Below the pieces are notes generated by a model that had not been told where the DNA came from, did not search any database, and worked only from the letters and a program-made list of their open reading frames with translations. Source: an uncultured Litorivicinus sp. (GTDB lineage: Bacteria > Pseudomonadota > Gammaproteobacteria > Pseudomonadales > Litorivicinaceae). From it: 64,000 nucleotides of DNA. The stretch spans positions 1-64,000 of the forward strand of contig CACECO010000007.1 in assembly GCA_902558075.1 (NCBI GenBank). Direction: 5' to 3'. Positions within the stretch are counted from its first letter, which is position 1, and each line of letters begins with the position of its first letter. This document shows, in pieces, positions 35,938 to 44,328 of the stretch. Position numbers and translations under genes: made by a program.

Positions 35938-38535
35938 CTAATCTACTGATTTACTGACAATTTCATACAAATCTTTCGACAAGTCTTCAGCAACCATCCG
36001 GCGTAACTCTGCTTTCATTTGTTCTTGGAATGTTGACTCGAAGCGGCCCCATTGGCACAACGGCATCACCAATCGAGATGCGATCTGTGGATTCATCCCA
36101 TCCAGTTTCAAAACGGAGTCAGCTAACAAACGATAACCATCAGGCGTATGAAATGCTTTGATGTTTCGATTGGCAAATGCTCCCAGGACGGATCTCACGC
36201 GGTTTGGGTTTGTCCAAGCGAATCGCGCATGCAATGTCAGCGCTTTGATGCGATCAATTGTCGCCGTATTTTCGTTAACCGCCTCCGTGGATAACCATAA
36301 ATCGAGCACTTCATCTGCCTCCGCGCGATCGATGAAGCGTTGTGAGAGTTGCTGCGAAACGTACTCACTCGCGTCGCCACGACCGATCCGGTATGCCGCA
36401 TAGCGTTCTGTCAAATTCGAAGCATGTGCTTCAATGTCGAGAACCAAATTATCGATGGGCTCCACCTTCGCCATATAACTAAGTGCTGTTATCGCTAATG
36501 ACCGATGACCAATCGCTTCAGCAGTGGGTTGATAGGGCCCATCGACTCGCATCGTCTCGAATAGCCTGCGCCACATCGACGATCCAGCTAAAGCGATCCG
36601 TAGCCTTAGACGTTTACGGGCCTCCAGGATTTTTTGCGGATCTGCAGGCTGTAATGCATCCCAGAGAATGTTGTCTTGCGGCAGTGTCAGCATTTCAGAA
36701 AGACACGCCGGGTCCGAGATGGTGCTTGGATCTTGAATCAAATCACGAATCAACTGTTGCAATGACTGGTCGAGGCCTGCCTCAGGGGTCTGAAGAAACA
36801 CCTGAATCGCGTGCATGTACAACTCTTGAATTGCGTCCCATCGATTGACACCATCATCATCGAAACGCGCAAGTGCGATAAGGTCGCTCGTCTGACGATC
36901 CATCTCTAACTTCACTGGTGCAGACAAGCCCCTTAATATTGAGACCACCGGACGAGCCGATACCCCAGCACAAGTAATTGAAGCGACTTCTTCGGTCAAT
37001 TCCAACAAAGTATCAGGAACAAGCACCTCACCAGTTTGGCGATCAATCACTTGATACCTGACGGGTATCGTATACGGCTTGTGGGAATCCTCGCTTGCGA
37101 TGACAGGTGACTTCTGAGCCAATTGGATTCGTAAGGTCTCAGTTTCTGGGTTGTACTCAATATCAACACACACTCTTGGTGTACCGGGTTGCTGGTACCA
37201 TCGCATAAATTGGCCGAAGTTTCGCCCCGAAACTTCGGCCATTGCGTCGACAAATTCGTTAATCGTTACCGCTTGTCCATCATGCCGATGAAAATAAAGA
37301 TCGCTCCCTTTTCGGAAGAGTTCTGATCCGAGAAGAGTGTGAATCATACGTACAACTTCAGCACCCTTTTCGTAGATTGTCAGGGTATAAAAATTAGAGA
37401 TTTCTTGATACTCAGATGGCTGCACTGGATGCGCCGTTGGACCCGAGTCTTCGGTAAATTGCGCGCTACGAAGAAAGTTCACGTCTTGAATGCGTTTGAC
37501 AGCGCGTGAATTGGTATCCGCACTGAACTCACTGTCTCTAAATACCGTAAATCCCTCTTTGAGACTCAACTGAAACCAGTCACGGCAGGTCACGCGATTC
37601 CCAGACCAGTTGTGGAAATACTCATGGGCGACGATTGCTTCAATTCGCTGAAAAGCCTGATCAGTGGCAGCATCAGCGTTTGCAAGCACACAACTTGAGT
37701 TGAAAATATTGAGGCCTTTGTTTTCCATGGCGCCCATATTGAAGTGGCTTACGGCAACAATCATGAAAATGTCAAGGTCATACTCGCGACCATACACTGT
37801 TTCATCCCAGGCCATTGCGCGTTTCAGGCTCGCTAGTGCGTAATCGACTCGATCCAAGTCTTTTGGTTCAACATAAATCCGTAGATCGATGCAACGGCCG
37901 GACATTGTTACAAACTCATCGTGCTTAACCGCGAGGTCGCCACCAACCAGCGCAAATAGATAACAAGGTTTGGGGAATGGATCATGCCAAACCACCTCGC
38001 GTCGGCCGTCAGGCAACAGGTGATCGCTGACAGGATTACCGTTCGATAATAAAACAGAGTAACTCGCATCCGAGATGATCCGTGTTTTGAAAATACTCAT
38101 GACATCTGGACGATCTGGATAATATGTAATACGTCGAAAACCCTCAGCCTCGCACTGCGTGCAAAACATCCCGTTCGACAAATATAAACCCTCAAGCGCG
38201 GTATTCGCCTCAGGATTGATCTCAGTTTCGATTTCAAGATGAAACTCATCCGGTACCTGACGAATCAATAATGTCTCATCGATTTCCACCAACCGATTGG
38301 TTTCAATCTCAACTCCATCAATTTTGATCGAGATCCGATTGAGGTTCTTGCCATTAAGCTCGAGCGCATGCTGACCACTCACAATCCGACGCACGATCGA
38401 CGACTGGGTCACTCGAGTGCGCGTCGGATCGAGCTCAAACGACAGATCTACGGAATCGATTGCAAAAGGGAACATTTCATAATCGACGAGGCGCGTGATT
38501 GATGGCGCAGAATTCATGGCGCGTGAGTCAGTCAT
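35938..38535 (-). CDS. pepN: Aminopeptidase N (M1 zinc metallopeptidase)
   Basis: PepN is the main broad-specificity aminopeptidase of the cytoplasm. The long frame has 867 residues from a TTG at 38541; I prefer ATG 38535, which has AAGGA eight bases upstream, giving 865. In the longer numbering the exopeptidase motif GAMEN is at 270-274 and the zinc ligands are His306, His310 (HEYFH) and Glu329 (LKEGF). Length and layout match E. coli PepN (870). It overlaps the YeaC-like gene upstream by 8 nt. Confidence 0.96.
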   Translation of the reverse strand: MTDSRAMNSAPSITRLVDYEMFPFAIDSVDLSFELDPTRTRVTQSSIVRRIVSGQHALELNGKNLNRISIKIDGVEIETNRLVEIDETLLIRQVPDEFHLEIETEINPEANTALEGLYLSNGMFCTQCEAEGFRRITYYPDRPDVMSIFKTRIISDASYSVLLSNGNPVSDHLLPDGRREVVWHDPFPKPCYLFALVGGDLAVKHDEFVTMSGRCIDLRIYVEPKDLDRVDYALASLKRAMAWDETVYGREYDLDIFMIVAVSHFNMGAMENKGLNIFNSSCVLANADAATDQAFQRIEAIVAHEYFHNWSGNRVTCRDWFQLSLKEGFTVFRDSEFSADTNSRAVKRIQDVNFLRSAQFTEDSGPTAHPVQPSEYQEISNFYTLTIYEKGAEVVRMIHTLLGSELFRKGSDLYFHRHDGQAVTINEFVDAMAEVSGRNFGQFMRWYQQPGTPRVCVDIEYNPETETLRIQLAQKSPVIASEDSHKPYTIPVRYQVIDRQTGEVLVPDTLLELTEEVASITCAGVSARPVVSILRGLSAPVKLEMDRQTSDLIALARFDDDGVNRWDAIQELYMHAIQVFLQTPEAGLDQSLQQLIRDLIQDPSTISDPACLSEMLTLPQDNILWDALQPADPQKILEARKRLRLRIALAGSSMWRRLFETMRVDGPYQPTAEAIGHRSLAITALSYMAKVEPIDNLVLDIEAHASNLTERYAAYRIGRGDASEYVSQQLSQRFIDRAEADEVLDLWLSTEAVNENTATIDRIKALTLHARFAWTNPNRVRSVLGAFANRNIKAFHTPDGYRLLADSVLKLDGMNPQIASRLVMPLCQWGRFESTFQEQMKAELRRMVAEDLSKDLYEIVSKSVD

Positions 38536-38794
38536 GGTCAATATCCTTGGACAGAATGATGTCAGAAGTGTCGTCCATAATGCCAGAAGTCTGCTTTTTT
38601 CGATGAATAAAACCGGTTCTCTCTTCCTGGGGGAGTTTCATTGCGTCGTAAAGGATCGTCGCCTCAATCATCAGTTCTTTCTGTTCATTCGATACAACTT
38701 GACCATCTGGAAATTTTCCTAACTCGATCGCCTGCTTAAGATCATTAACCATCGAGGGAGTGAGCGATTCGACCAATTCATTCACTGTATTCAT
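38528..38794 (-). CDS. DUF1315 (YeaC-like) small protein
   Basis: The 88-residue protein resembles E. coli YeaC: NELVESLTPSMVNDLKQAIELGKFPDG, then LTxEQKE-like VSNEQKELMIEATILYDA. The function is unknown. It starts in an ATGA overlap with nadK and its end overlaps pepN, so nadK, this gene and pepN look translationally coupled. No signal peptide or membrane segment is present. Confidence 0.85.
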   Translation of the reverse strand: MNTVNELVESLTPSMVNDLKQAIELGKFPDGQVVSNEQKELMIEATILYDAMKLPQEERTGFIHRKKQTSGIMDDTSDIILSKDIDHD

Positions 38795-39687
38795 TCGTCA
38801 TCCTGCTGAGATTCGATACGCCCACCCCATTGCAGTTTCGATCGGCACACGTCGTAATATGAGTAACCCGGCGGATGCAGCAAAGTTAACTTCTCTTCTG
38901 ACTGCCGGATCACAATTTGATCACCTAACAGCAATAAGATGTGCGTTTGCCCATCACAACTCACTTGAGGCATGGCTTGATGTTTTTCCGTCACTGTCAC
39001 CGACACAACACAACTGGCAGGAACGACAATCGGACGCGCATTCAATGTATGAGGGAACATAGGGACGAGGACGAGCGCATCAACCTTCGGATGCATGATC
39101 GGGCCACCCGCTGATAATGCATACGCCGTCGAACCGGTTGGCGTTGAAACGATCAACCCATCAGAACGGCTGGAATACACGAATTGTCCGTCGATAAAGA
39201 GATCGAATCCAAGCATCCGTGCGCTTTGACCTTTATGCAGGACGACGTCGTTCAGCGCTGTCGCCCGTGCAATGATTTGATCTTCCCGAATGACTTCGAC
39301 CGCATTGAGCCGTCTCTTCTCTTCTGTGAATTGACCCTGTATGGCCTGACCAACCTTGTCAATCGCTTCCGATGGTCGAATATCTGTGAGAAAACCCAGA
39401 TTTCCACGATTAATACCCAAAACTGGCGTATCAAATTGAGCGAGAGCACGGCTCGCGCCGAGCAGGCTTCCATCTCCTCCGACAACAATCGCCAATTCTA
39501 CTTTTTGCCCAATATGATCGAGTGCGCAATGCGGCAGATCTGAGAATTCACCAACATCAGCGATTTCATCCTCAATCCAGATTTCGAGCGAATGCTGTCT
39601 CAAGAAGTCGACTAATCGTGCTATCGTTTCGACTGCTTGTTGATGGCCCGCACGACCAATCAGTGCGACACGTTTAAACTTATTCAC
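38791..39687 (-). CDS. nadK: NAD kinase
   Basis: NadK makes NADP from NAD and ATP. The 298-residue protein has the GGDGSLLGA motif, the NRGNLGFLTDI segment, NDVVLHKG and STPTGSTAYALSAGGPIMHP, all conserved in bacterial NAD kinases (E. coli 292 residues). I use GTG 39687, which has AGGGA about eight bases upstream; a TTG codon precedes it in frame. It is divergent from the DUF1853 gene, with only 20 nt between the starts, so any nadK promoter must overlap that gene. Confidence 0.96.
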   Translation of the reverse strand: MNKFKRVALIGRAGHQQAVETIARLVDFLRQHSLEIWIEDEIADVGEFSDLPHCALDHIGQKVELAIVVGGDGSLLGASRALAQFDTPVLGINRGNLGFLTDIRPSEAIDKVGQAIQGQFTEEKRRLNAVEVIREDQIIARATALNDVVLHKGQSARMLGFDLFIDGQFVYSSRSDGLIVSTPTGSTAYALSAGGPIMHPKVDALVLVPMFPHTLNARPIVVPASCVVSVTVTEKHQAMPQVSCDGQTHILLLLGDQIVIRQSEEKLTLLHPPGYSYYDVCRSKLQWGGRIESQQDDE

Positions 39688-39707
39688 CAATCATCCCTGG
39701 AAGCTCA

Positions 39708-40634
39708 ATGCCCACCTTGCCCATGTTTTCAGATCCAAATCATCCGGATGCGATCGAGCGCCAACTGCAATGGCTGCTTGAAGCAAAACCGATCTGGTCG
39801 TCTGATACAGATCCTGATTGTGTGCCACTGAAGAAAATTTGCAACGGCTCAATGATAGAAATCGCCAAGAATTTATCAAATGAATGGTCCTGGCACGGTT
39901 CACCAAAGCGTTTGGGGCGACGATTCGAGAGTTTATTAACTGCACTGTTTGAACAGAGTGAACAGGTGAAGCTTCTCGGCCATGGAATTGTAGTTAAAGA
40001 TCAGAAACAAACCATTGGGGAGTTGGATTATCTCATTGAATTACCTGATCGAATTATTCATCTTGAAGTTGCAATTAAGTTCTACGCAGGGATCGGAAGC
40101 TCGATCGACCGAGTTAACCGGTTTGCTTGGGTCGGTCCGAGTTGCCAGGATCGTTTGGATCTCAAGATCAATCATCTGAGAAATCATCAATTACCGTTAA
40201 GTCAAACCGCACTAGGCCAACGGTCGATTGCTGATGGAGGTTTAGTTAAACCTGATGCAACGCTTGGATTGATCTTTGGTTACCTGATTGAACCGTGGTC
40301 GGATGTCGGGCACCTACCTAACGGGATTCACACATCAAATCCCGCTTACTGGACCACTCACAAAGACGCAAATGCTGCAATGCGTCATGTGAGTAGACCC
40401 TATTCGACAGATTATGGTTGGACTCACTTAGACCGTGGCCATTGGATTGCACCATATTTTGGTCAGGCGAATTTACCGCTTATTGTTAAATCGCTGGACA
40501 AGCCAGCTCAGGCCGATTGTTATGCACTCACCTCACGGCGGGCGCCATCGGTCGAAAAGTTACGGCTATTTGTGATGCATGACGATTATACGAATAAAGC
40601 AAGCGAAGCGATGCAGAGAGCCAATGGCCGCTAG
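39708..40634 (+). CDS. DUF1853 family protein, possibly nuclease-fold
   Basis: The 308-residue cytoplasmic protein matches DUF1853 by RLGRRFESLLTALF, GELDYLIEL and HLEVAIKFYAG. The spaced residues Glu74, Asp107, Glu120 and Lys124 look like the active site of a PD-(D/E)XK nuclease, although Glu and Lys are three residues apart rather than one. The function is unknown. It sits alone on the plus strand, divergent from nadK and ending 3 nt from the stop of a small minus-strand ORF. Confidence 0.8.
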   Translation: MPTLPMFSDPNHPDAIERQLQWLLEAKPIWSSDTDPDCVPLKKICNGSMIEIAKNLSNEWSWHGSPKRLGRRFESLLTALFEQSEQVKLLGHGIVVKDQKQTIGELDYLIELPDRIIHLEVAIKFYAGIGSSIDRVNRFAWVGPSCQDRLDLKINHLRNHQLPLSQTALGQRSIADGGLVKPDATLGLIFGYLIEPWSDVGHLPNGIHTSNPAYWTTHKDANAAMRHVSRPYSTDYGWTHLDRGHWIAPYFGQANLPLIVKSLDKPAQADCYALTSRRAPSVEKLRLFVMHDDYTNKASEAMQRANGR

Positions 40635-40637
40635 CGA

Positions 40638-40910
40638 TTATTGTCTTGGGTGGATCTCCATACAATATCTCACCTCGCGAAACGCTTTCTCCGAATTTTC
40701 TTTGGTGATGCGATAGTTTCCCCATTCATTTTTCGTCAATGAGAGTTTTGCTTCACCTGCACCATCGAACCTTTGAAAATAAAGGATCAGATCTGCCTCA
40801 CACTCTGACCGCATGCCATACACGCCTGATCCAATTCTCCCAGTCGACGGCGCAACTGTTCCCCGAAACACTGGATCAATGCCCAACACAACAATTATCG
40901 TTATCCACAT
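40638..40910 (-). CDS. Uncertain small ORF, possibly a damaged gene
   Basis: The 90-residue frame starts at ATG 40910, with an in-frame TAG nine bases upstream. It begins with a short hydrophobic run (MWITIIVVLGI), and its C-terminal half reads like a real protein (GEAKLSLTKNEWGNYRI, then KAFREVRYCMEIHP). I do not recognise it. A second minus-strand frame (41004-40876, 42 residues) starts 4 nt after the ABC-exporter stop and runs into its middle in another phase. One lost or gained base near 40880 would join the two into a protein of about 120 residues. The gene may therefore be intact, frameshifted or spurious. Confidence 0.4.
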   Translation of the reverse strand: MWITIIVVLGIDPVFRGTVAPSTGRIGSGVYGMRSECEADLILYFQRFDGAGEAKLSLTKNEWGNYRITKENSEKAFREVRYCMEIHPRQ

Positions 40911-41008
40911 ACACTTCTACCAAACCAGTTAGGATACCGGAAACCTTCCGAAACGCCGACGCTATCCCAAAGTGGGCATCGAAATAACTCAAAGCATTCA
41001 ACATCGAT

Positions 41009-42796
41009 TTAGGTAACACTGGTCAGTCCTCCGAACTGTAACTCGACCATTTTCGCGTAAGTCGTATTACGGGCCATAAGCTCACTATGTTTCCCCACGT
41101 CAAGGATTTTACCGGAATTCAAAACCACTATTTTATCGGCCTGACGAATTGTCGCGAGCCGATGCGCAATGACCAACGTGGTTCTGTTTTTTTGTAATGC
41201 ATTTAATGCAGATTGCACTAAGCGCTCGCTTTCAGCATCCAAAGCGCTTGTCGCCTCATCAAGTAGCAAAATCGCAGGATCTGCAAGAATTGCACGAGCG
41301 ATTGCAATGCGCTGCTTTTGACCACCAGATATCCTGGTTCCTTTCTCTCCCAAAAAAGTATCGTATCCATCGGGGAGTTGATCGATGAAATCATGAGCCA
41401 AACCTGCTTTGGCCGCTTCAACGATTTGAACATCGGATGCGTTTGGACGACCAAACCGAATATTTGACTCCACGCTATCTCCAAAGATCACACAATCCTG
41501 AGGCACCAATGCCATCAGGGATCTAACGGTCTTTGGGTCTGCAAGGTTAATATCGACCTCATCAATGTAAATCCGACCTGACTGCGGGTCATAAAATCTG
41601 AGCAACAGCTGAAAGATGGTACTTTTTCCAGCACCTGAGGGACCGACGAATGCAACATGTTCTCCTGGCTCAATATCCAGAGAAAACTGTTTAACCGCAA
41701 ACTCGTCGTGTCGCGAGGGATAACTGAAATCCACCTGTTCAAAACGAACTGCTCCGCGGGCCGGGCTCGGGAATGCGAGAGGTATTTCAGGTATTCGGAT
41801 ATTCGATTGTATGTTCAGTAACTCCGTCAGTCGCTCCATCGCGCCGGCCGCTCTTTGGACCTCACCCCAAACCTCACTCAATGATCCAGCAGCAACGCCA
41901 ACCAGCATTGCATACAAAACGAATTGACCAAGTTCACCGCCCGATAAGTTTCCCACCAGGACTTCTTTGGCGCCTAACCATAAAACAAAGATTAATGCGC
42001 CAAATATGCTCACTGTCCCAACTGTCGTCAATAGTGCTCGTACTCGAATCCTGCGCACAGCTGTTCTGAAACTTGTCTGAATAGAAGCCGAGAATCGCTC
42101 GATTTCAAGATGTTCCGCAGTGAACGACTGAATTGTCTGTGTGTTCCCAAGAATTTCAGCAGCTTGACCACTGGCATCTGCGATTCGGTCCTGACTATCT
42201 CGAGAGAGCTTCCTTAGCCATCGGCCAACCAGCATGATTGGCAGAACGACCAATGGAAAAATCAACAACAGAACGCCTAGTAACTGCATGCTGGTAAAAC
42301 CCAACAATACTAAACCACCGATCAACTGAATCGATGACCGAAGGAAAATTGAAATCGTTACACCAGAAACCGATTGAATGAGGGTGGTATCGGTCGTAAG
42401 ACGCGATAATACTTCCCCAATTTTGGTCGTTTCAAAAAATACAGGGTCCATATAAATCACATGTGCGAAAACCTTACTCCGCAGGTCAGCGACAACCCTC
42501 TCGCCAAGCCAATTCACGAAATACGCGCGCATCGCCCCAAAAAACCCGATGACCAAAACGAAAAACAGCAAGATGAAAAAATAACGATCGATATTTGCAG
42601 CATCGTCAACAGAAAACCCATGATCAATGACGTTTCGGACAGCGATTGGCATAGCCAGTAATGCGGCTGAAGACACAAGGAGCGAAAGGATTGCTGCAGC
42701 CAAGGTGCCTTTATAAGACGCTATAAAGGGAATCAGCGAACCTAATGGCTGGATAGAATTCGCTTTAGGTCGGTTCTCTAAGGTGATTCTATTCAT
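41009..42796 (-). CDS. MsbA-like ABC exporter (fused permease and ATPase)
   Basis: The 595-residue protein has an N-terminal six-helix exporter domain (about residues 25-320) and a C-terminal ATPase with Walker A GPSGAGKST, signature ISGGQKQRIAIARAI, Walker B AILLLDEATSALD and the switch His in VIAHRLATIRQ. The half-transporter would act as a homodimer. It belongs to the MsbA/multidrug group, but lpxK, which normally follows msbA, is absent, so a lipid A flippase role is not assured. I use ATG 42796; a TTG two codons upstream is open. No strong ribosome site is seen. Confidence 0.88.
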   Translation of the reverse strand: MNRITLENRPKANSIQPLGSLIPFIASYKGTLAAAILSLLVSSAALLAMPIAVRNVIDHGFSVDDAANIDRYFFILLFFVLVIGFFGAMRAYFVNWLGERVVADLRSKVFAHVIYMDPVFFETTKIGEVLSRLTTDTTLIQSVSGVTISIFLRSSIQLIGGLVLLGFTSMQLLGVLLLIFPLVVLPIMLVGRWLRKLSRDSQDRIADASGQAAEILGNTQTIQSFTAEHLEIERFSASIQTSFRTAVRRIRVRALLTTVGTVSIFGALIFVLWLGAKEVLVGNLSGGELGQFVLYAMLVGVAAGSLSEVWGEVQRAAGAMERLTELLNIQSNIRIPEIPLAFPSPARGAVRFEQVDFSYPSRHDEFAVKQFSLDIEPGEHVAFVGPSGAGKSTIFQLLLRFYDPQSGRIYIDEVDINLADPKTVRSLMALVPQDCVIFGDSVESNIRFGRPNASDVQIVEAAKAGLAHDFIDQLPDGYDTFLGEKGTRISGGQKQRIAIARAILADPAILLLDEATSALDAESERLVQSALNALQKNRTTLVIAHRLATIRQADKIVVLNSGKILDVGKHSELMARNTTYAKMVELQFGGLTSVT

Positions 42797-42966
42797 AATC
42801 AATCAAGAGGCCACGTCCGATGGTTGGGCGAAAATTGTCCAGATTGAAATTAAGGTAGTCTATCCAGTTCAACTAGTAAAAGAACACTCTCTTATGGGCA
42901 GTCAATTCGGTCTGAGGTAATGTAACGGCTGAGCTCCATTAATGCCGAGGTCTCGAAGGACCCAAA

Positions 42967-43043
42967 TGGCGGAGCGGACGGGACTCGAACCCGCGACCCC
43001 CGGCGTGACAGGCCGGTATTCTAACCAACTGAACTACCGCTCC
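42967..43043 (-). tRNA. tRNA-Asp (anticodon GUC)
   Basis: The 77-nt minus-strand sequence begins GGAGCGGTAGTTCAG. The anticodon loop CTGTCAC gives anticodon GTC between CCGGC/GCCGG, followed by T arm GGTTCGAGTCC and encoded GCCA. It is 23 nt downstream of tRNA-Val in the same transcript. Confidence 0.97.
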
Positions 43044-43066
43044 GTGCGATCCATCGCTGTATATTT

Positions 43067-43142
43067 TGGTGGGTGGAGAGGGGCTCGAACCCCCGACCCT
43101 CGCCTTGTAAGGGCGATGCTCTTCCAACTGAGCTATCCACCC
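43067..43142 (-). tRNA. tRNA-Val (anticodon UAC)
   Basis: The 76-nt minus-strand sequence begins GGGTGGATAGCTCAG. The anticodon loop CTTACAA gives anticodon TAC between TCGCC/GGCGA, followed by T arm GGTTCGAGCCC and encoded ACCA. It is the first gene of a Val-Asp tRNA pair with a strong promoter just upstream. Confidence 0.97.
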
Positions 43143-43162
43143 GACAGCAACGATGGAGGCGG

Positions 43163-43190
43163 ATAATACTGTCTCTAGAAACGGTGTCAA
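43163..43190 (-). promoter_or_regulatory. Sigma-70 promoter of the tRNA-Val-Asp operon
   Basis: On the minus strand a perfect TTGACA (43190-43185) is followed after 16 nt by TATTAT (43168-43163), then a GC-rich discriminator CCGCCTCC. The predicted start is near 43156, and tRNA-Val begins at 43142. Its -35 lies 9 bp from the -35 of the divergent DAHP synthase promoter. Confidence 0.8.
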
Positions 43191-43199
43191 CAGATTTTC

Positions 43200-43227
43200 T
43201 TGCTTATATGACATACGCCTCTACAAT
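43200..43227 (+). promoter_or_regulatory. Probable promoter of the DAHP synthase gene
   Basis: TTGCTT at 43200-43205 and TACAAT at 43222-43227 are 16 nt apart, with the predicted start near 43234, giving a leader of about 30 nt before the ATG. The -35 matches consensus at only three positions. I saw no clear TyrR or TrpR operator. Confidence 0.5.
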
Positions 43228-43263
43228 GGCGGGCCTAATTCACAACTCGTGTGACTCAACGCT

Positions 43264-44328
43264 ATGCGCTTATCGGACTTAAATATTGATGACTATCAGG
43301 TGGTTATTACTCCAACTGACCTAAGAAAAGAACTTCCACTGCCCGAACCGGTACGTGATTTAGTCGCTCAATCACGTCAAACCGTGAAGAACATTTTAGA
43401 CGGCAAAGATGATCGGCTATTTGCGGTTGTCGGCCCTTGTTCGATTCACGATACCGATCTGGCGCTCGAATACGGCAAGCGGTTAAAAGCGTTAGCGGAT
43501 CAAGTGAGCGATCACATCGTGATTATTATGCGAGTCTATTTTGAAAAACCACGAACTACTGTTGGTTGGAAAGGCTTAATTAATGACCCACATTTGAACG
43601 GAAGCTTTGATATCGAAACCGGATTACGAAAAGCACGCAACTTGCTGATTAAGCTGTCAGAGATCGGTCTTCCGCTTGCAACTGAAGCGCTTGATCCGAT
43701 CTCCCCACAATATTTGCAAGATACGATCACGTGGACTGCAATTGGTGCTCGAACTACAGAATCACAAACACACCGCGAGATGAGTTCAGGTCTTTCGTCG
43801 CCCGTTGGGTTTAAGAATGGCACCGACGGTTCACTGGATGTTGCAGTCAACGCAATGAAGTCTGTGGTCAGCAGACATGCTTTCCTAGGCATTAATCCCA
43901 AAGGTCAGGTCGCGATCACGAAGACGATGGGTAACCAGTACGGACATGTCGTGCTTCGTGGTGGTGGCGGTAAACCAAACTACGACTCAGTCAGCATTGC
44001 TCTCTGTGAGCAAGCACTTGAGAAAGCGGGGTTGCCAACAAACATTGTGGTCGACTGCTCACATGCAAATTCAAACAAGGATCATAACGTACAGCCACTG
44101 GTCCTTGATGACGTCGCGCACCAGATCAAGGATGGAAACCGCTCAATTTGTGGCGTTATGATCGAATCAAACATCAATGAAGGGAATCAGAGCATTCCGG
44201 ATGACCTGTCTCAGCTGAAATATGGTGTTTCGGTGACCGACGCATGCATTAGCTGGGAATCGACAGAAAAGTCGCTGAACAAAGTGGCTGATACCCTGTC
44301 GGGCTATCTCAAGAACCGCAGAAGTTAA
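43264..44328 (+). CDS. 3-deoxy-7-phosphoheptulonate (DAHP) synthase, type I
   Basis: DAHP synthase joins phosphoenolpyruvate and erythrose 4-phosphate at the entry to the shikimate pathway. The 354-residue protein is of the AroF/G/H class: VVGPCSIHD (metal-binding Cys), MRVYFEKPRTTVGWKGLINDPH, GARTTESQTHREMSSG, SPVGFKNGTDG, DCSHANSNK and GVMIESNINEGNQ. Which aromatic amino acid inhibits it cannot be read safely, so I do not choose among aroF, aroG and aroH. No good Shine-Dalgarno precedes the ATG. Its TAA abuts the convergent gpsA stop with no spacer. Confidence 0.95.
   Translation: MRLSDLNIDDYQVVITPTDLRKELPLPEPVRDLVAQSRQTVKNILDGKDDRLFAVVGPCSIHDTDLALEYGKRLKALADQVSDHIVIIMRVYFEKPRTTVGWKGLINDPHLNGSFDIETGLRKARNLLIKLSEIGLPLATEALDPISPQYLQDTITWTAIGARTTESQTHREMSSGLSSPVGFKNGTDGSLDVAVNAMKSVVSRHAFLGINPKGQVAITKTMGNQYGHVVLRGGGGKPNYDSVSIALCEQALEKAGLPTNIVVDCSHANSNKDHNVQPLVLDDVAHQIKDGNRSICGVMIESNINEGNQSIPDDLSQLKYGVSVTDACISWESTEKSLNKVADTLSGYLKNRRS

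Noticed and set aside
39691-39945. 84-residue minus-strand ORF upstream of nadK
   Set aside because: Antisense to the DUF1853 gene start, which has better coding character; it would put nadK in a larger operon but nothing supports it.
42939-43214. ORFs spanning the tRNA-Asp and tRNA-Val genes
   Set aside because: They are translations of tRNA sequence.
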